Below the pieces are notes generated by a model. That model was not told where the DNA came from, did not search any database, and saw nothing but the letters and a program-made list of their open reading frames with translations. Of a stretch of 64,000 nucleotides of DNA, positions 17,375-26,773 are shown piece by piece; positions within the stretch are counted from its first letter, which is position 1; each line of letters opens with the position of its first letter. The DNA lies in assembly GCA_009774175.1 (NCBI GenBank), contig VSNG01000005.1, positions 1 through 64,000 of the forward strand, in the 5' to 3' direction. Position numbers and translations under genes: made by a program. This DNA is from Lachnospiraceae bacterium (GTDB lineage: Bacteria > Bacillota > Clostridia > Lachnospirales > Lachnospiraceae).

Positions 17375-18067
17375 TTATACAAACACTCTCATCACAACGC
17401 TGTCCGCAAGAAAACTCCCGTCCGCCTGCCAGCTTCCTTTCAGGGTGACCGACATTTCTTCCTTTAAGTCTGTAAAGCTCCCTTCCCTTGTGGAAACGTC
17501 CTCCGGGCTTACGCCGCCGTTTTTCACGGTCTTATATGAATAAGTGCAGTTTCCCGCCACCTGTATGGTGACCAGATCCTCTTCCTCCTCATATCCCGGC
17601 GCGACGGACACCATACATTCTACACCGTCTTCCGACCATGTCTCGCTCTTACAAATCACGAAACTGTCCGCCGAAAGACTCGTCACATTTCCTGTTATTT
17701 CCGTATTTCCGACAGACTGCAAGGCACTGTCCTGTCCGCTGTCCTGTCCGCTGCCCTGATCCTTGTCTGCCCGTGCCGGATCGCTCTCCTCCCCGGAAAT
17801 ATCCCCGGCGTTTTCGTTCTCCTCTGTATCTTCGTCGTTCTCAGCAGCGCCGCCTCCGGCATCTTCTCCCGCGCCGTCCTCGTCCTCTGTCTCAGCGCTG
17901 TTACCTGTTTCGCTCCCGGTATTCTCTCTCGCATCTCCAATTGTTTTGATTTGCAGTCCCTCTTCCTGTTCACCGCATCCCGCCGTAACCGTCAGCATAA
18001 GAATGCAAACCGCCAGCATAACCCTTCTGTTTTTCTTCTGTAAGTTTTTCTTCTGTAACTGAAACAT
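17375..18067 (-). CDS. Acidic lipoprotein of unknown function
   Basis: 230 aa. The signal peptide and lipobox end at C31 (VTAGC). A long low-complexity linker rich in E, D, G and N runs to about residue 125. A compact beta-rich C-terminal domain follows (GNVTSLSADSFVICKSETW to the end). The ending DLKEEMSVTLKGSWQADGSF resembles the end of the next lipoprotein upstream (DLEEGMGVEVEGYYEEETF). It is probably anchored outside the membrane with the domain held away on the linker. A GGAG ribosome site lies 6 nt before the ATG. It is 25 bp upstream of the first binding lipoprotein, so the genes are probably co-transcribed. I do not recognise the domain. Confidence 0.75.
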   Translation of the reverse strand: MFQLQKKNLQKKNRRVMLAVCILMLTVTAGCGEQEEGLQIKTIGDARENTGSETGNSAETEDEDGAGEDAGGGAAENDEDTEENENAGDISGEESDPARADKDQGSGQDSGQDSALQSVGNTEITGNVTSLSADSFVICKSETWSEDGVECMVSVAPGYEEEEDLVTIQVAGNCTYSYKTVKNGGVSPEDVSTREGSFTDLKEEMSVTLKGSWQADGSFLADSVVMRVFV

Positions 18068-18119
18068 GGTAATCTCCTTTTTATCATATCAACTTTTTCT
18101 CTAAATAATCTCTAAAGAT

Positions 18120-18794
18120 TTAAACATACTCTTCCATAATTACCTTTACCGCCACGAATGTTTCCTCCTCATAATATCCTTCCACCTCCACGCCCATGCC
18201 TTCTTCCAGATCGGAAACCTCAGCGGCCTGCATATCAATGCCGGCGCCGCCGCCCTGAATCGTCCAGTGCTCCACCTTCGTATCCGGCGTAAATTTCACG
18301 GAAATTCTTTTTGCATCCTTCATATCCAGCATTGTAACCGAGCCGTTCTCATCCACAATCGTCGTCTGGGCCAGCGTCATGCCATCCGCCTGCGGGTTCT
18401 GCACCTTGCCGCCAAGAAACTCCGTACCCTTCGCTTTGTCCAGTATATTCTCCGCGGCGGCCGGTTTCTCGACATTGTCCGCTTGCTCCTCCTTGTCCGG
18501 CTCCGGTTTCTCGACGTTGTCCGCCTGCTCCTCCTTGTCCGGCTCCGGTTTCTCGACGTTGTCCGCCTGCTCCTCCTTGTCCGGCTCCGGCTTCGCCTCC
18601 TTAGCTGTAACCGGTTCTTCCTTTTCCCACTCGCTCTCCTGCGTGGCGTTTTCCTCCTCCGCCTCCCGTTTCTCTGTGGTTTTGACACAGCCTGTCATCC
18701 CCATAGCCAGAGCCAGACAGAATACTGCCGCCGCCATTCTTCTTTTCTTATTCAAGTTTTTACTTTTCATTCTTTTATTTCTGCCTTTTTTCAC
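18120..18794 (-). CDS. Repeat-bearing lipoprotein of unknown function
   Basis: 224 aa from a GTG at 18794 chosen for its GGAGAGGAG site 6 nt upstream; a TTG or ATG further up would add up to 22 residues. Lipobox MGMTGC. A linker holds three exact or nearly exact copies of the 14-residue unit KPEPDKEEQADNVE. A beta-rich C-terminal domain (about 130-224) includes DAKRISVKFTPDTKVEHW and ends like the neighbouring lipoprotein. It is the first gene of the lipoprotein/importer cluster. The role is unknown; the shared domain suggests that both small lipoproteins bind the same kind of partner. Confidence 0.75.
   Translation of the reverse strand: MKKGRNKRMKSKNLNKKRRMAAAVFCLALAMGMTGCVKTTEKREAEEENATQESEWEKEEPVTAKEAKPEPDKEEQADNVEKPEPDKEEQADNVEKPEPDKEEQADNVEKPAAAENILDKAKGTEFLGGKVQNPQADGMTLAQTTIVDENGSVTMLDMKDAKRISVKFTPDTKVEHWTIQGGGAGIDMQAAEVSDLEEGMGVEVEGYYEEETFVAVKVIMEEYV
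18461..18586. repeat. Three tandem 42-bp coding repeats
   Basis: Units 18461-18502, 18503-18544 and 18545-18586. Units two and three are identical; unit one differs at two positions. They stay in frame and encode a proline/glutamate-rich spacer in the lipoprotein. Slippage here would change spacer length without breaking the gene. Confidence 0.95.
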
Positions 18795-18820
18795 CTTTTG
18801 CTCCTCTCCGTTTTGCCGCA

Positions 18821-18864
18821 AAACTCTCCTCATATAGTATAGTTTTTTCACAATGCGCATGTTT
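18821..18864 (-). promoter_or_regulatory. Possible promoter/ribosome-site cassette of the first lipoprotein
   Basis: The 26 bases 18821-18846 are nearly identical to 14820-14845, including TATACT (18841-18836) and AGGAGAG. The -35 at the right distance (AAACAT, 18864-18859) is poor, so activity may need an activator or the site may be only a copied leader. Confidence 0.4.
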
Positions 18865-18929
18865 CCATATATTTGTCGACAGTTTAAATATTAGCAGAGC
18901 TGTCTCTAAACTACCTCTAAAAATTCTTA

Positions 18930-18965
18930 AGAAAAAAAACGGCATAGCCATCGCTACACCGTTTT
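18930..18965 (-). terminator. Intrinsic terminator after the chemoreceptor gene
   Basis: AAAACGG (18937-18943) pairs with CCGTTTT (18959-18965), with an inner TAGC/GCTA stem. On the minus strand it is followed by eight T. It lies 43 nt beyond the chemoreceptor stop and separates the sensory block from the lipoprotein cluster. Confidence 0.85.
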
Positions 18966-19007
18966 CTTCCTCTGTGATCGGTTTATAAACATTTTACCGT
19001 ACTTTAT

Positions 19008-21011
19008 TCAAACCCGGAACCCGGCTACGGTCTCCCTTAACTCCTCGCTAAGCTGGGACAGCTCTTCCATCTGGGAAAGCACGGCCCGGGAATTCTCGTT
19101 GGAAACTGCGGCGGATTTTTCCATTTTCTGCATAAACTCCGCAATCTCTCCCACCAGCCGGGTAATCGAAAGAAGGGAATCACTGATACCCGCCATGCCG
19201 GCGCTCATCTCCTGCGAGGAAGCTCCCAGATCGGCGGAAATGTCGCTGTAAAAAGCGGCGTCCTTCTCATACATTCCCGCAAGCTGCGTCATACCCTGAT
19301 AATCTTCCATAACTTTCTCATTCATAAAGGCCAAAAGCTTTTCCGCGCTCTCGGAGAGAAAAGCCACACTGTGCACTACGTCCTCCGTCACCTTGCGGAT
19401 CTGATCCACCGCCAGTTTGGAGTGATCTGCAAGTCCCCTGATTTCATCCGCCACCACCGAAAAACCGCGGCCTGCCTCTCCGGCTCTGGAAGCTTCTATG
19501 GATGCGTTTAAAGCCAGCAGATTTGTCTGGGAACTGATGGAAAGAATTTCCTCCGTCAGGGTATCAATCTCCTTCACTTTCTGGCTTTCCATTATAGCTG
19601 CGCCCAGCTCCTCCATTGTGGTGCTGCACAGCCTTACCGCCTCCTCGGCAGACTTTCTGGAAGCTTTATGCTGCTTTCCTGCGCGCTCCATAATATCCCC
19701 GGACTGATTGGCAGCCTCTTCCGCCTTCCCGGCCACCTTCTCTATCGCTCTGCCAAGTTCTTCCCCGGTACATTTAATCTGCCCGGCAAGCTCCCTGGCC
19801 TCGGCGGTCTGCTTCATAACCCTGCCGGCTGTCTCTGCAATCAGGGAAATATCGCCGTTTAACACCGTCATTTTCTCCGAGGTCTGCGCCGCAATACTGT
19901 TAATGCACTCTGCCTCCTCCTTGGTGTTCAGAATGATGCCCCTGATCTGCTGTTTCACCTCCACAGTTGCTGTCCTGATCTGTTCCGTTTCATTTTTATA
20001 CTGGCTTGGAATCTCCTTCTCCTCCACGGGATGTTCCGAAAAATCGCCGGAAGCAAACTGCTTAAGCATCTGTACCGGCGCCAGCGTCCTGCCGATCAGT
20101 CCCGTCATAAATATCGCCACCAGCGCAATCATCACAAAGGCCGTCACCACCGCCACCATTATCATCGTTACCAGCGAACCCCATACATGGGACGTAGGAC
20201 ACACCACGCCCAGCTTCCAGTTGCTGCCTGTAATTTTCGCCGCAGCAAAGTAACACGCCGTACCGTCATAATCTTTAGCTTGGACAATCACTCTGTCATT
20301 ACCTTCTATCAGAGACTGTAAAGAAGGCATAATATCCATTACCGCCACCGCAGTCTCCTCGGAAGGCTCATATTCCCTGTTTCTGTGGGCCACATAGCGT
20401 CCGCTGCTGTCCGATAAAAATCCGTATACGCCCGCCGCATAATTTATGCTGCCCGTCAGATCCGTCACTGTACCCAATGTCACATCCAGACCGATAACGG
20501 CGGCCAGTTTTCCATCTATGTATACCGGCGATGCTATCGTCGTACACATCTGTCCCGTCAGCACATCCCAGTAAGGGTCCGTTACAATGGTTTCCCCTGC
20601 CGCATCCGCCTGCTGGTACCATCCCCGCTGTACAGGATCATAGCCTTCCGGGATTTCAGCCTCTCTGTTGGACTGGATAAACCGTCTGTCCGCCGTACCG
20701 CAATATAAATTTAAAAGCTCCTGCCTCCCCGCCGCGTGCACATCCACCACCGACTGTATAAAATCCGTCTCCAGATTTTCTGCAGCCTCGATGCTTCCCG
20801 CCGTACCGTCCGCCAGCATTTTTTCATTCTCAATCCAGGTATTGATTTCCTCCCCATACTTATCCGCATAAAGCTGTAAAATTTCCTTCTGCTCCGACAT
20901 GATACGCTGTCCCGCAATCATTACAATTCCAAGCGTGGTAAGCAGGATACTCACAGCAACGATACAGATTACACTGATCGTCAGTCTGCCCTTCATGGTC
21001 TTTGTCATCAT
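19008..21011 (-). CDS. Methyl-accepting chemotaxis protein with extracellular Cache sensor
   Basis: About 667 aa; start chosen among three consecutive ATGs (21014-21008) after GGAAGG. One membrane helix near the N-terminus is followed by a dCache-type ligand domain (about 40-275, with GWYQQADAAGETIVTDPYWD). A second helix (about 285-310) and a long cytoplasmic coil follow. The signalling hairpin tip is ISSQTNLLALNASIEASRAG, near residue 495. It would sense a small molecule outside and control CheA. No che or flagellar genes are in the window, so its partners are elsewhere. It is immediately downstream of two hybrid kinases but has its own terminator and a possible TACAAT -10 at 21046-21051. 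Confidence 0.92.
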   Translation of the reverse strand: MMTKTMKGRLTISVICIVAVSILLTTLGIVMIAGQRIMSEQKEILQLYADKYGEEINTWIENEKMLADGTAGSIEAAENLETDFIQSVVDVHAAGRQELLNLYCGTADRRFIQSNREAEIPEGYDPVQRGWYQQADAAGETIVTDPYWDVLTGQMCTTIASPVYIDGKLAAVIGLDVTLGTVTDLTGSINYAAGVYGFLSDSSGRYVAHRNREYEPSEETAVAVMDIMPSLQSLIEGNDRVIVQAKDYDGTACYFAAAKITGSNWKLGVVCPTSHVWGSLVTMIMVAVVTAFVMIALVAIFMTGLIGRTLAPVQMLKQFASGDFSEHPVEEKEIPSQYKNETEQIRTATVEVKQQIRGIILNTKEEAECINSIAAQTSEKMTVLNGDISLIAETAGRVMKQTAEARELAGQIKCTGEELGRAIEKVAGKAEEAANQSGDIMERAGKQHKASRKSAEEAVRLCSTTMEELGAAIMESQKVKEIDTLTEEILSISSQTNLLALNASIEASRAGEAGRGFSVVADEIRGLADHSKLAVDQIRKVTEDVVHSVAFLSESAEKLLAFMNEKVMEDYQGMTQLAGMYEKDAAFYSDISADLGASSQEMSAGMAGISDSLLSITRLVGEIAEFMQKMEKSAAVSNENSRAVLSQMEELSQLSEELRETVAGFRV

Positions 21012-21127
21012 CATGCACCTTCCTTCAGTCAGTTTTCCAAAGACCATTGTACAACATCATTTCCCCGATTTTTTATCTGCGGTACAGATCGCAGGTTTTT
21101 GGTCATACTTTGCATATTGCACGCAAA

Positions 21128-21154
21128 AAAACTCTCCCCAAAGGAGAGAGTTTT
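21128..21154 (-). terminator. Intrinsic terminator after the first hybrid kinase
   Basis: AAAACTCTC (21128-21136) pairs with GAGAGTTTT (21146-21154); on the minus strand seven T follow. It ends the two-kinase operon 20 nt past its last stop codon. Confidence 0.85.
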
Positions 21155-21173
21155 CGTATTCTGATCAATTTTT

Positions 21174-24100
21174 TCAATGAATATATTTACTCAGCACTTC
21201 CATCAGCAATTCGATATCTATGGGCTTCGCAATATGATCGTTCATACCGCTCTTTAAGGCCGCCTCCTTATCTTCTTCCAGTGCGTTGGCCGTCATGGCG
21301 ATAATCGGAAGCGTCTTGACATCTTCCCGCGGCAGTGACCGAATCGTCCTTGTGGCCTCGTAACCGTTCATAATCGGCATCTGTACATCCATCAAAACAA
21401 CGTCGTAATAGTTTTCCTCCGACTTTGTTACCATATCTACGGCGTCTGTTCCATCCGGCGCCGACTCCACCTTAAAGCCGCTCTCTGTCAATATCACTTC
21501 TGCGATTTCCCGGTTCATTTCAATGTCTTCCACAAGAAGAACCCGCTTGCCGCCAAAGTTTTTCGACTGCCAGACTGCCTCTTCGCTATCGTCTCTTGCT
21601 CCCATGTTATTAGCAGATAGAAGCGCGGACTTCAAATCCGACATAAAGAGCGGTTTTGCACAGAACGCGGTGATACCCGCGGCCTTTGCCTCCTCTTCGA
21701 TATCCGTCCAGTCGTAGGCCGTCAGAATAATGATCGGAGACTCGTCTCCCACCGCGCTGCGAATCTTTCTGGCCGTCTCCACACCGCTTGTCTCCGGCAT
21801 CTGCCAGTCAATAATATAGGTATGGTAGGAGTCCCCCTCGTCCCTTGCGCTTCTGGCACGATAAGCCGCCTCTTTGCCGGATGTGGTCCACTCGGCGCGC
21901 ATGCCGATGGTTTTGAGCATTTTGGTCACGCTGTCGCAGATATTGAAATCGTCGTCCACCACAAGCGCTCGCAGGCCTTCCAGCTCTTTGATCTGCTCCG
22001 CGTTTTTCTCCACATCCTGCAGCTTTAAGCTGAGATTGACAACGAAGGTGCTGCCTTCACCCACCTTACTCTCCACAGTAACCGTACCGTTCATCATCTC
22101 CACAATATTTTTCGTAATGGCCATACCCAGACCCGTTCCCTGAATACCGCTTCTTGTGGTGGTGGACTCTCTCTCGAAAGGTTCAAATATATGCTTCACG
22201 AACTCTTCCGACATACCGATGCCATTGTCCCTGATGATAAACTCATAATCGCCGTAGCCGTGCTTAAACGTGGTATGCTGCATAATACGGAACGTAATCA
22301 TGCCGCCGGCCGGCGTATACTTTACCGCGTTACTCATGAGATTGATAAAAATCTGATTGAGCTTAAGCGGATCGGTAATCACATCCTCATTGGTCACCTC
22401 AAAGGTGTCTATAAACAGCTCCAGCTGTTTCGCCTTTACCTGAGGCTGAATGATATTAACCAGATTGTGCATCAATTCGGAAATATTGCATTCCTGCTCA
22501 TGAATCTGCATCTTTCCGCTCTCAATACGGCTCATATCGAGAATATCGTTAATCAGGCTGAGCAGATGGTTACTGGACGCCAGCACCTTCTGCAGGCATT
22601 CCTTTACCTGATCCCTGTTATCAATGCGGCTTGCCGCAATCGTGGCAAAGCCGATAATGGCGTTCATCGGCGTACGGATATCATGGCTCATATTGGAAAG
22701 GAACGTGGTCTTTGCCTCATTGGCCTGTCTGGCATGCATCAACGCATCCTGCAACGCCTCGGTCTGCTCTTTCTGTCTGATTACCTGCTCCGTGATATCT
22801 CTGGAAACCACCATTGTAATCACGTCGCCGGACATATCATCCTGAGTCATGATAAAGGTCTGGCGCATGCATATCTGACGCCCGTCATCCTCCACCACAG
22901 CCCAGTAATCCACATCAATTTCCACTTCTCCCTTTTCAAAGCAGCGCCGCAGATTTTCCACGTTCACCACATCGCTGTAATCCGCAAGAGATTCCGGAAG
23001 GATAAACTGCTTCCAGCTCTCAAAGCACTCCGAGGCCTTACAGGGCGCCTGCAATCCTGCTCTCGCAAGCAGGGAAATCTGCTCTCCCGCCGCATTTTCA
23101 CGTATAATATCCTGCTCGATCAAATCCTGTGTCAGATTAAATTCAAAGGAGCTGAACGCATTGGACGTAATGGCGATCCGATACTGCATCTCCTTGCGGT
23201 TCATTATCGCCATTTCTTCCTTTCTTCTCTGCTCGCGCTGCTTCATTTCCGTAATGTTCTGACGCAGATACAGCATCTTGACCGCTCTCTTCTCCTTCCG
23301 CTCAATGCAGACAACGGTCATCTGCTCCCATTCTTCCTGTCCGTCCCGCATCACATGGCATTCATAGGTAAAGGTGTCCTGATCGGCCAGATTTTTCACC
23401 ATGGATTCGGCTTCCAATGTCTGTCTGAAATTCTCCTGGGCTTCCTCGCCGATAATCTCCCTGCTGTGATTCTCGACAATATCGCTGTACGCTCCTTCCC
23501 TCATCGCCTGATTGTCCGAGAGCTTCACCCCGGCGGTATAGGAGTATATGCCCGTCTCCAGATCCACCGTCAGATACTTGGAAGAAAAGAGCGTATTTAA
23601 TCCCTTCAATACATAGTTAATCTGACGATTCTCATCTTCGAGAACTCTTCTTTGCTTGACAGAATTAACGATTACCAGAATAAAGTAGACAACGAACAGG
23701 ACAATCAGTGCAATTTCCAGACTGATACCCGCCGCGTTCGCCCTGTTTATCATTCTCTTTGTGACATTGGGCGGAAATGCCTGCACCAGCACATACTGGC
23801 TGTCAGGAATATAGGAGACGCAGAGATTATCCGTCCTGCTGCCCTCCGCGCAGATAAACGCGCCCTCGCCGCCTTTCTCGAAAACGTTTCTCACCGCTTG
23901 TGCCGTACTGCTGTCAACAAAGCCCTCTCTCTCCAGAATATCCGGCAGGCCTTCCTCTCCGTATTCCAGATCATCAGAGCTTGCTATCACTCTTCCGTTA
24001 GGCATACACAGCCAGGTAACGGAAGGCTCTCCGAAATAGGTCGTATGCAGAATCTCTTTCAGGCACTGCTCCGCCACATAAGATCCGCGGATAATTCCGA

Positions 24101-24581
24101 TGATTTCCCCGTTTACCGTCACCGGCGCATAAAACATGATTCTCTTTTCTTCTTCCGCAAGCCGCTCGTCAAATACAGCGATAATCCCGTTCTCGCCCTC
24201 CATGCCCAGCTTAAAGTAAGTACGGTCGGAAGAATCCACCGTTCTGCCGTCGGACAAATGCGTAATCCCTTCCGCATCGGTAAAACGAACCGTATCAAAA
24301 ACCGAAATTTTTTCTATCCGCTTAAGCATATCTGAAGTAATCTGATCCTCCTCCAGATAAGTGCTGAAAAAATACGCGTATGTAGTAATAATGCTCAGGC
24401 CGCTGTCAAACTTATCTGAAATCTGCTGCGCAGTCTGGCGCATGGCGTCTTCCGCATAGCTTTTATTCTGTTCCGCAATTCTGGCCCTGTTCTGTACGGT
24501 ATATCCATTAAACAGTAAAAATACAATGAGCAGTAAAGGCAGGGAAAAAATGATATTTTTAAATATTTTCTTTCTTGTCAT
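21174..24581 (-). CDS. Hybrid sensor histidine kinase with Cache domain and two receivers
   Basis: 1135 aa. Two membrane helices (about 9-26 and 285-307) flank an extracellular Cache-like sensor (YFSTYLEEDQ; DRTYFKLGMEGENG). PAS-like segments follow. The HisKA box is SHDIRTPMNAIIGFA (His about 632) and the ATPase domain has RDNGIGMS and GTGLGMAI. Two receivers follow: VVDDD with acceptor IIDWQMP (about 924), and VLLVEDIEMNRE with VLMDVQMP (about 1061). No HPt domain is present, so a phosphorelay would need a separate HPt protein. Its start overlaps the end of the next kinase by 23 bp, so the two are co-translated. Target and ligand are unknown. Confidence 0.92.
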   Translation of the reverse strand: MTRKKIFKNIIFSLPLLLIVFLLFNGYTVQNRARIAEQNKSYAEDAMRQTAQQISDKFDSGLSIITTYAYFFSTYLEEDQITSDMLKRIEKISVFDTVRFTDAEGITHLSDGRTVDSSDRTYFKLGMEGENGIIAVFDERLAEEEKRIMFYAPVTVNGEIIGIIRGSYVAEQCLKEILHTTYFGEPSVTWLCMPNGRVIASSDDLEYGEEGLPDILEREGFVDSSTAQAVRNVFEKGGEGAFICAEGSRTDNLCVSYIPDSQYVLVQAFPPNVTKRMINRANAAGISLEIALIVLFVVYFILVIVNSVKQRRVLEDENRQINYVLKGLNTLFSSKYLTVDLETGIYSYTAGVKLSDNQAMREGAYSDIVENHSREIIGEEAQENFRQTLEAESMVKNLADQDTFTYECHVMRDGQEEWEQMTVVCIERKEKRAVKMLYLRQNITEMKQREQRRKEEMAIMNRKEMQYRIAITSNAFSSFEFNLTQDLIEQDIIRENAAGEQISLLARAGLQAPCKASECFESWKQFILPESLADYSDVVNVENLRRCFEKGEVEIDVDYWAVVEDDGRQICMRQTFIMTQDDMSGDVITMVVSRDITEQVIRQKEQTEALQDALMHARQANEAKTTFLSNMSHDIRTPMNAIIGFATIAASRIDNRDQVKECLQKVLASSNHLLSLINDILDMSRIESGKMQIHEQECNISELMHNLVNIIQPQVKAKQLELFIDTFEVTNEDVITDPLKLNQIFINLMSNAVKYTPAGGMITFRIMQHTTFKHGYGDYEFIIRDNGIGMSEEFVKHIFEPFERESTTTRSGIQGTGLGMAITKNIVEMMNGTVTVESKVGEGSTFVVNLSLKLQDVEKNAEQIKELEGLRALVVDDDFNICDSVTKMLKTIGMRAEWTTSGKEAAYRARSARDEGDSYHTYIIDWQMPETSGVETARKIRSAVGDESPIIILTAYDWTDIEEEAKAAGITAFCAKPLFMSDLKSALLSANNMGARDDSEEAVWQSKNFGGKRVLLVEDIEMNREIAEVILTESGFKVESAPDGTDAVDMVTKSEENYYDVVLMDVQMPIMNGYEATRTIRSLPREDVKTLPIIAMTANALEEDKEAALKSGMNDHIAKPIDIELLMEVLSKYIH

Positions 24582-26658
24582 AATTCGTATCCTCTAAAAT
24601 TTTATGAATCAGCGCCTGCAATGCTTCAATATCGACAGGTTTGGCAAAATGTTCGTTCATTCCCGACCGCAGTGATTTTTGACGGTCCTCCTCCATCGCG
24701 TCGGAGGAAAGGGCTATAATAGGTATCCGGGAAAGCGCCTCGTTTTCCAGCCTGCGGATCGCCGCCGCCGTCTCATAGCCGTCCATCCCGGGCATCTCTA
24801 TATCCATCAGTACCAGCGCATACCTGCCGGGCTCGGAATCCCGCAAAAACTCATAAGCGCTGACCCCGTCGCAGGCCGTCTCCACCCGGTATCCCAGATT
24901 TTTAAGAAGCTCCTCCTCAATCTCCCTGTTGATACCGTTGTCCTCCACCAGAAGGATGCAGGCACTGTCCTCTGCCTCCCCTGGCGGGATGGAATCTGCG
25001 CCCTCCTGTTCCATGAAGGAACTCCGCACGGGATATTTGATCGGCAGATTCACCGTAAAGGTGCTTCCCTCTCCCACTCTGCTTTCCACGCTGACGGTTC
25101 CGCCCATGGTTTCCGTATAGCTTCTCACCACTGCAAGTCCTGCGCCGGGCATCCCGTTATAGACAGCGTTTCTTTCCTGCCTCGCCGGCTGAAAAATAAG
25201 CTCCAGCTGCTCTTCCGGAATCCCGCAGCCGGTATCTGAAATAATAAACTGATATAAGCCCCGGTCTTTACTGTCACCTTTGCTCTCCCTGACCGTAAGG
25301 CTCACCCGGCCCTGGGCCGGCGTATATTTAATCGCATTGTCAAGCAGCTGATTTAAAATCTCCCGCAGCCTGATATAATCGACTTCCACCGAAAAGTGGG
25401 ACAAGCCCGTCTTATCCAGATGAAACGCTATGTTCTTTGCCTTAATGGGCCGCTGGGCGCTTTTCTCCACCTCTCTTAACAGCTCTCCCAGATGGTATTC
25501 CCGCTCTGTCAGTTCCGCCCTTGCAGGTTCGTTCAGATTGTCTTTTAAAAATTCATTAAAGACCGCCAGCAGCTCCTCGCCGGAACGATTGATTTTCTCA
25601 ATACATTCTCCCACCTTGCCCGGATCTCCGACGCATCCTTTCAAAAGCTCTGCATATCCGATAATAGCATTTAACGGCGTCCTTATGTCATGGGACATAT
25701 TGGCAAAAAAGGTATTCCTTGTAAGCCGCTCCGCCTCCGCCTGCCGAAGAGCGGATTTTAAAAGGGACTGCCTCTCCACCTGCTCCGTGATGTCCTTTGA
25801 CACGGAAAGGGCAGTCACCTCTCCCGTATGCTCGTTTTTCTCCAGAAAGAAGATATAATGGCTCAGACGTTTTCTGCCGTACATATCCGTAACCCAGCTG
25901 TCGTAAGTCTGCTCCCTCTCTCCCTCCTCGTAACAGCGGATCAGCCGTTCAATATTAAAAAACCGATGGTACTCGTCCAGCTCTCCGGTCTCTGTAAAGT
26001 CCGCCCAAAACGCTGTAAAATCCGAATATTTCTCAAAAGGCTGCATTCCCATAAAAGCAAAAAGATTCTGCACTTCCCCTTCCTCGTTCAACACGGATGC
26101 CGAGATAAACTCATCTCTTGTCAGATTAATCTCGACAAAGGAAACTGCATCGTAAAGAAGCGCCTTCTTAAAATAGTCCTCCCGCAGATGCGCGCCGTAA
26201 AGCGCTTCATTGACCCGCTCAAGCTCCGCCACCCGCTTTTGAATCCGCTCCGTGGCATCCTCAATAAACACGTAAAACAGATCTCCGTATGCCTGCGTTT
26301 GAACAAAATGTCCGTAGTCCTCCACCCAGCGCACCGTGCCGTCTTTTCGGACAATCCGATACTCCACATAATCAAGATTATCGCCGCCGCGGCCGATCTG
26401 CGTACAGATGCTCTCTTCCACCTTGTCTATATCCGCCGGATGAACAATCCCCTTAAAGGTATACCCCGTCAGCTCTTTAAACTCTTCCAGCGTATCACAG
26501 CCGAATATCCGCAGCATAGCGCCGTTGATATGAATCAGCTCCTGATCGCCGTCCGCATGGTAAATAAAAAAGCCGCCGGGCAACCCCTCCGAAATCTGCT
26601 CAATAACGGGCAGTGTCTGTTCATCAAAAGTAATTGTAAAAGTTCCTTTGTCCCTCAT
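24559..26658 (-). CDS. Soluble PAS hybrid histidine kinase with receiver
   Basis: 699 aa without membrane segments or signal peptide. A PAS domain lies at about 10-130 (GGFFIYHADGDQELIHINGA; RIVRKDGTVRWVEDYGHFV) and a second PAS-like region at about 165-290. The HisKA box is SHDIRTPLNAIIGYA (His about 322). The ATPase domain has ISDTGCGIP. A C-terminal receiver carries ILLVEDNGINRE and acceptor LMDIEMP (about 618). No output domain or HPt. It probably senses a cytoplasmic signal and may form a heterodimer or relay with the membrane kinase encoded next. A TATAAT lies at 26694-26689 on the minus strand; the ribosome site GGGAGGAG is unusually far (about 16 nt) from the ATG. Confidence 0.92.
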   Translation of the reverse strand: MRDKGTFTITFDEQTLPVIEQISEGLPGGFFIYHADGDQELIHINGAMLRIFGCDTLEEFKELTGYTFKGIVHPADIDKVEESICTQIGRGGDNLDYVEYRIVRKDGTVRWVEDYGHFVQTQAYGDLFYVFIEDATERIQKRVAELERVNEALYGAHLREDYFKKALLYDAVSFVEINLTRDEFISASVLNEEGEVQNLFAFMGMQPFEKYSDFTAFWADFTETGELDEYHRFFNIERLIRCYEEGEREQTYDSWVTDMYGRKRLSHYIFFLEKNEHTGEVTALSVSKDITEQVERQSLLKSALRQAEAERLTRNTFFANMSHDIRTPLNAIIGYAELLKGCVGDPGKVGECIEKINRSGEELLAVFNEFLKDNLNEPARAELTEREYHLGELLREVEKSAQRPIKAKNIAFHLDKTGLSHFSVEVDYIRLREILNQLLDNAIKYTPAQGRVSLTVRESKGDSKDRGLYQFIISDTGCGIPEEQLELIFQPARQERNAVYNGMPGAGLAVVRSYTETMGGTVSVESRVGEGSTFTVNLPIKYPVRSSFMEQEGADSIPPGEAEDSACILLVEDNGINREIEEELLKNLGYRVETACDGVSAYEFLRDSEPGRYALVLMDIEMPGMDGYETAAAIRRLENEALSRIPIIALSSDAMEEDRQKSLRSGMNEHFAKPVDIEALQALIHKILEDTNYDKKENI

Positions 26659-26773
26659 ATTATCTCACTGCCACTCCTCCCAGATTCGATTATACAATTT
26701 TATGGAACAAAAGAAAAGAGCTTAGAGATTTTTTAAAGAAATCTGTGGTAAAATAACTGCAAGGGTGAAGACA

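Noticed and set aside
14279..18586. Tandem repeats considered as a CRISPR array
   Set aside because: Repeats are 33 and 42 bp without unique spacers, stay in frame and encode acidic protein spacers.
22191..23600. A 469-codon plus-strand open frame opposite the first hybrid kinase
   Set aside because: It mirrors the kinase coding frame, has no ribosome site and encodes no recognisable motif; the kinase domains on the minus strand explain the region.
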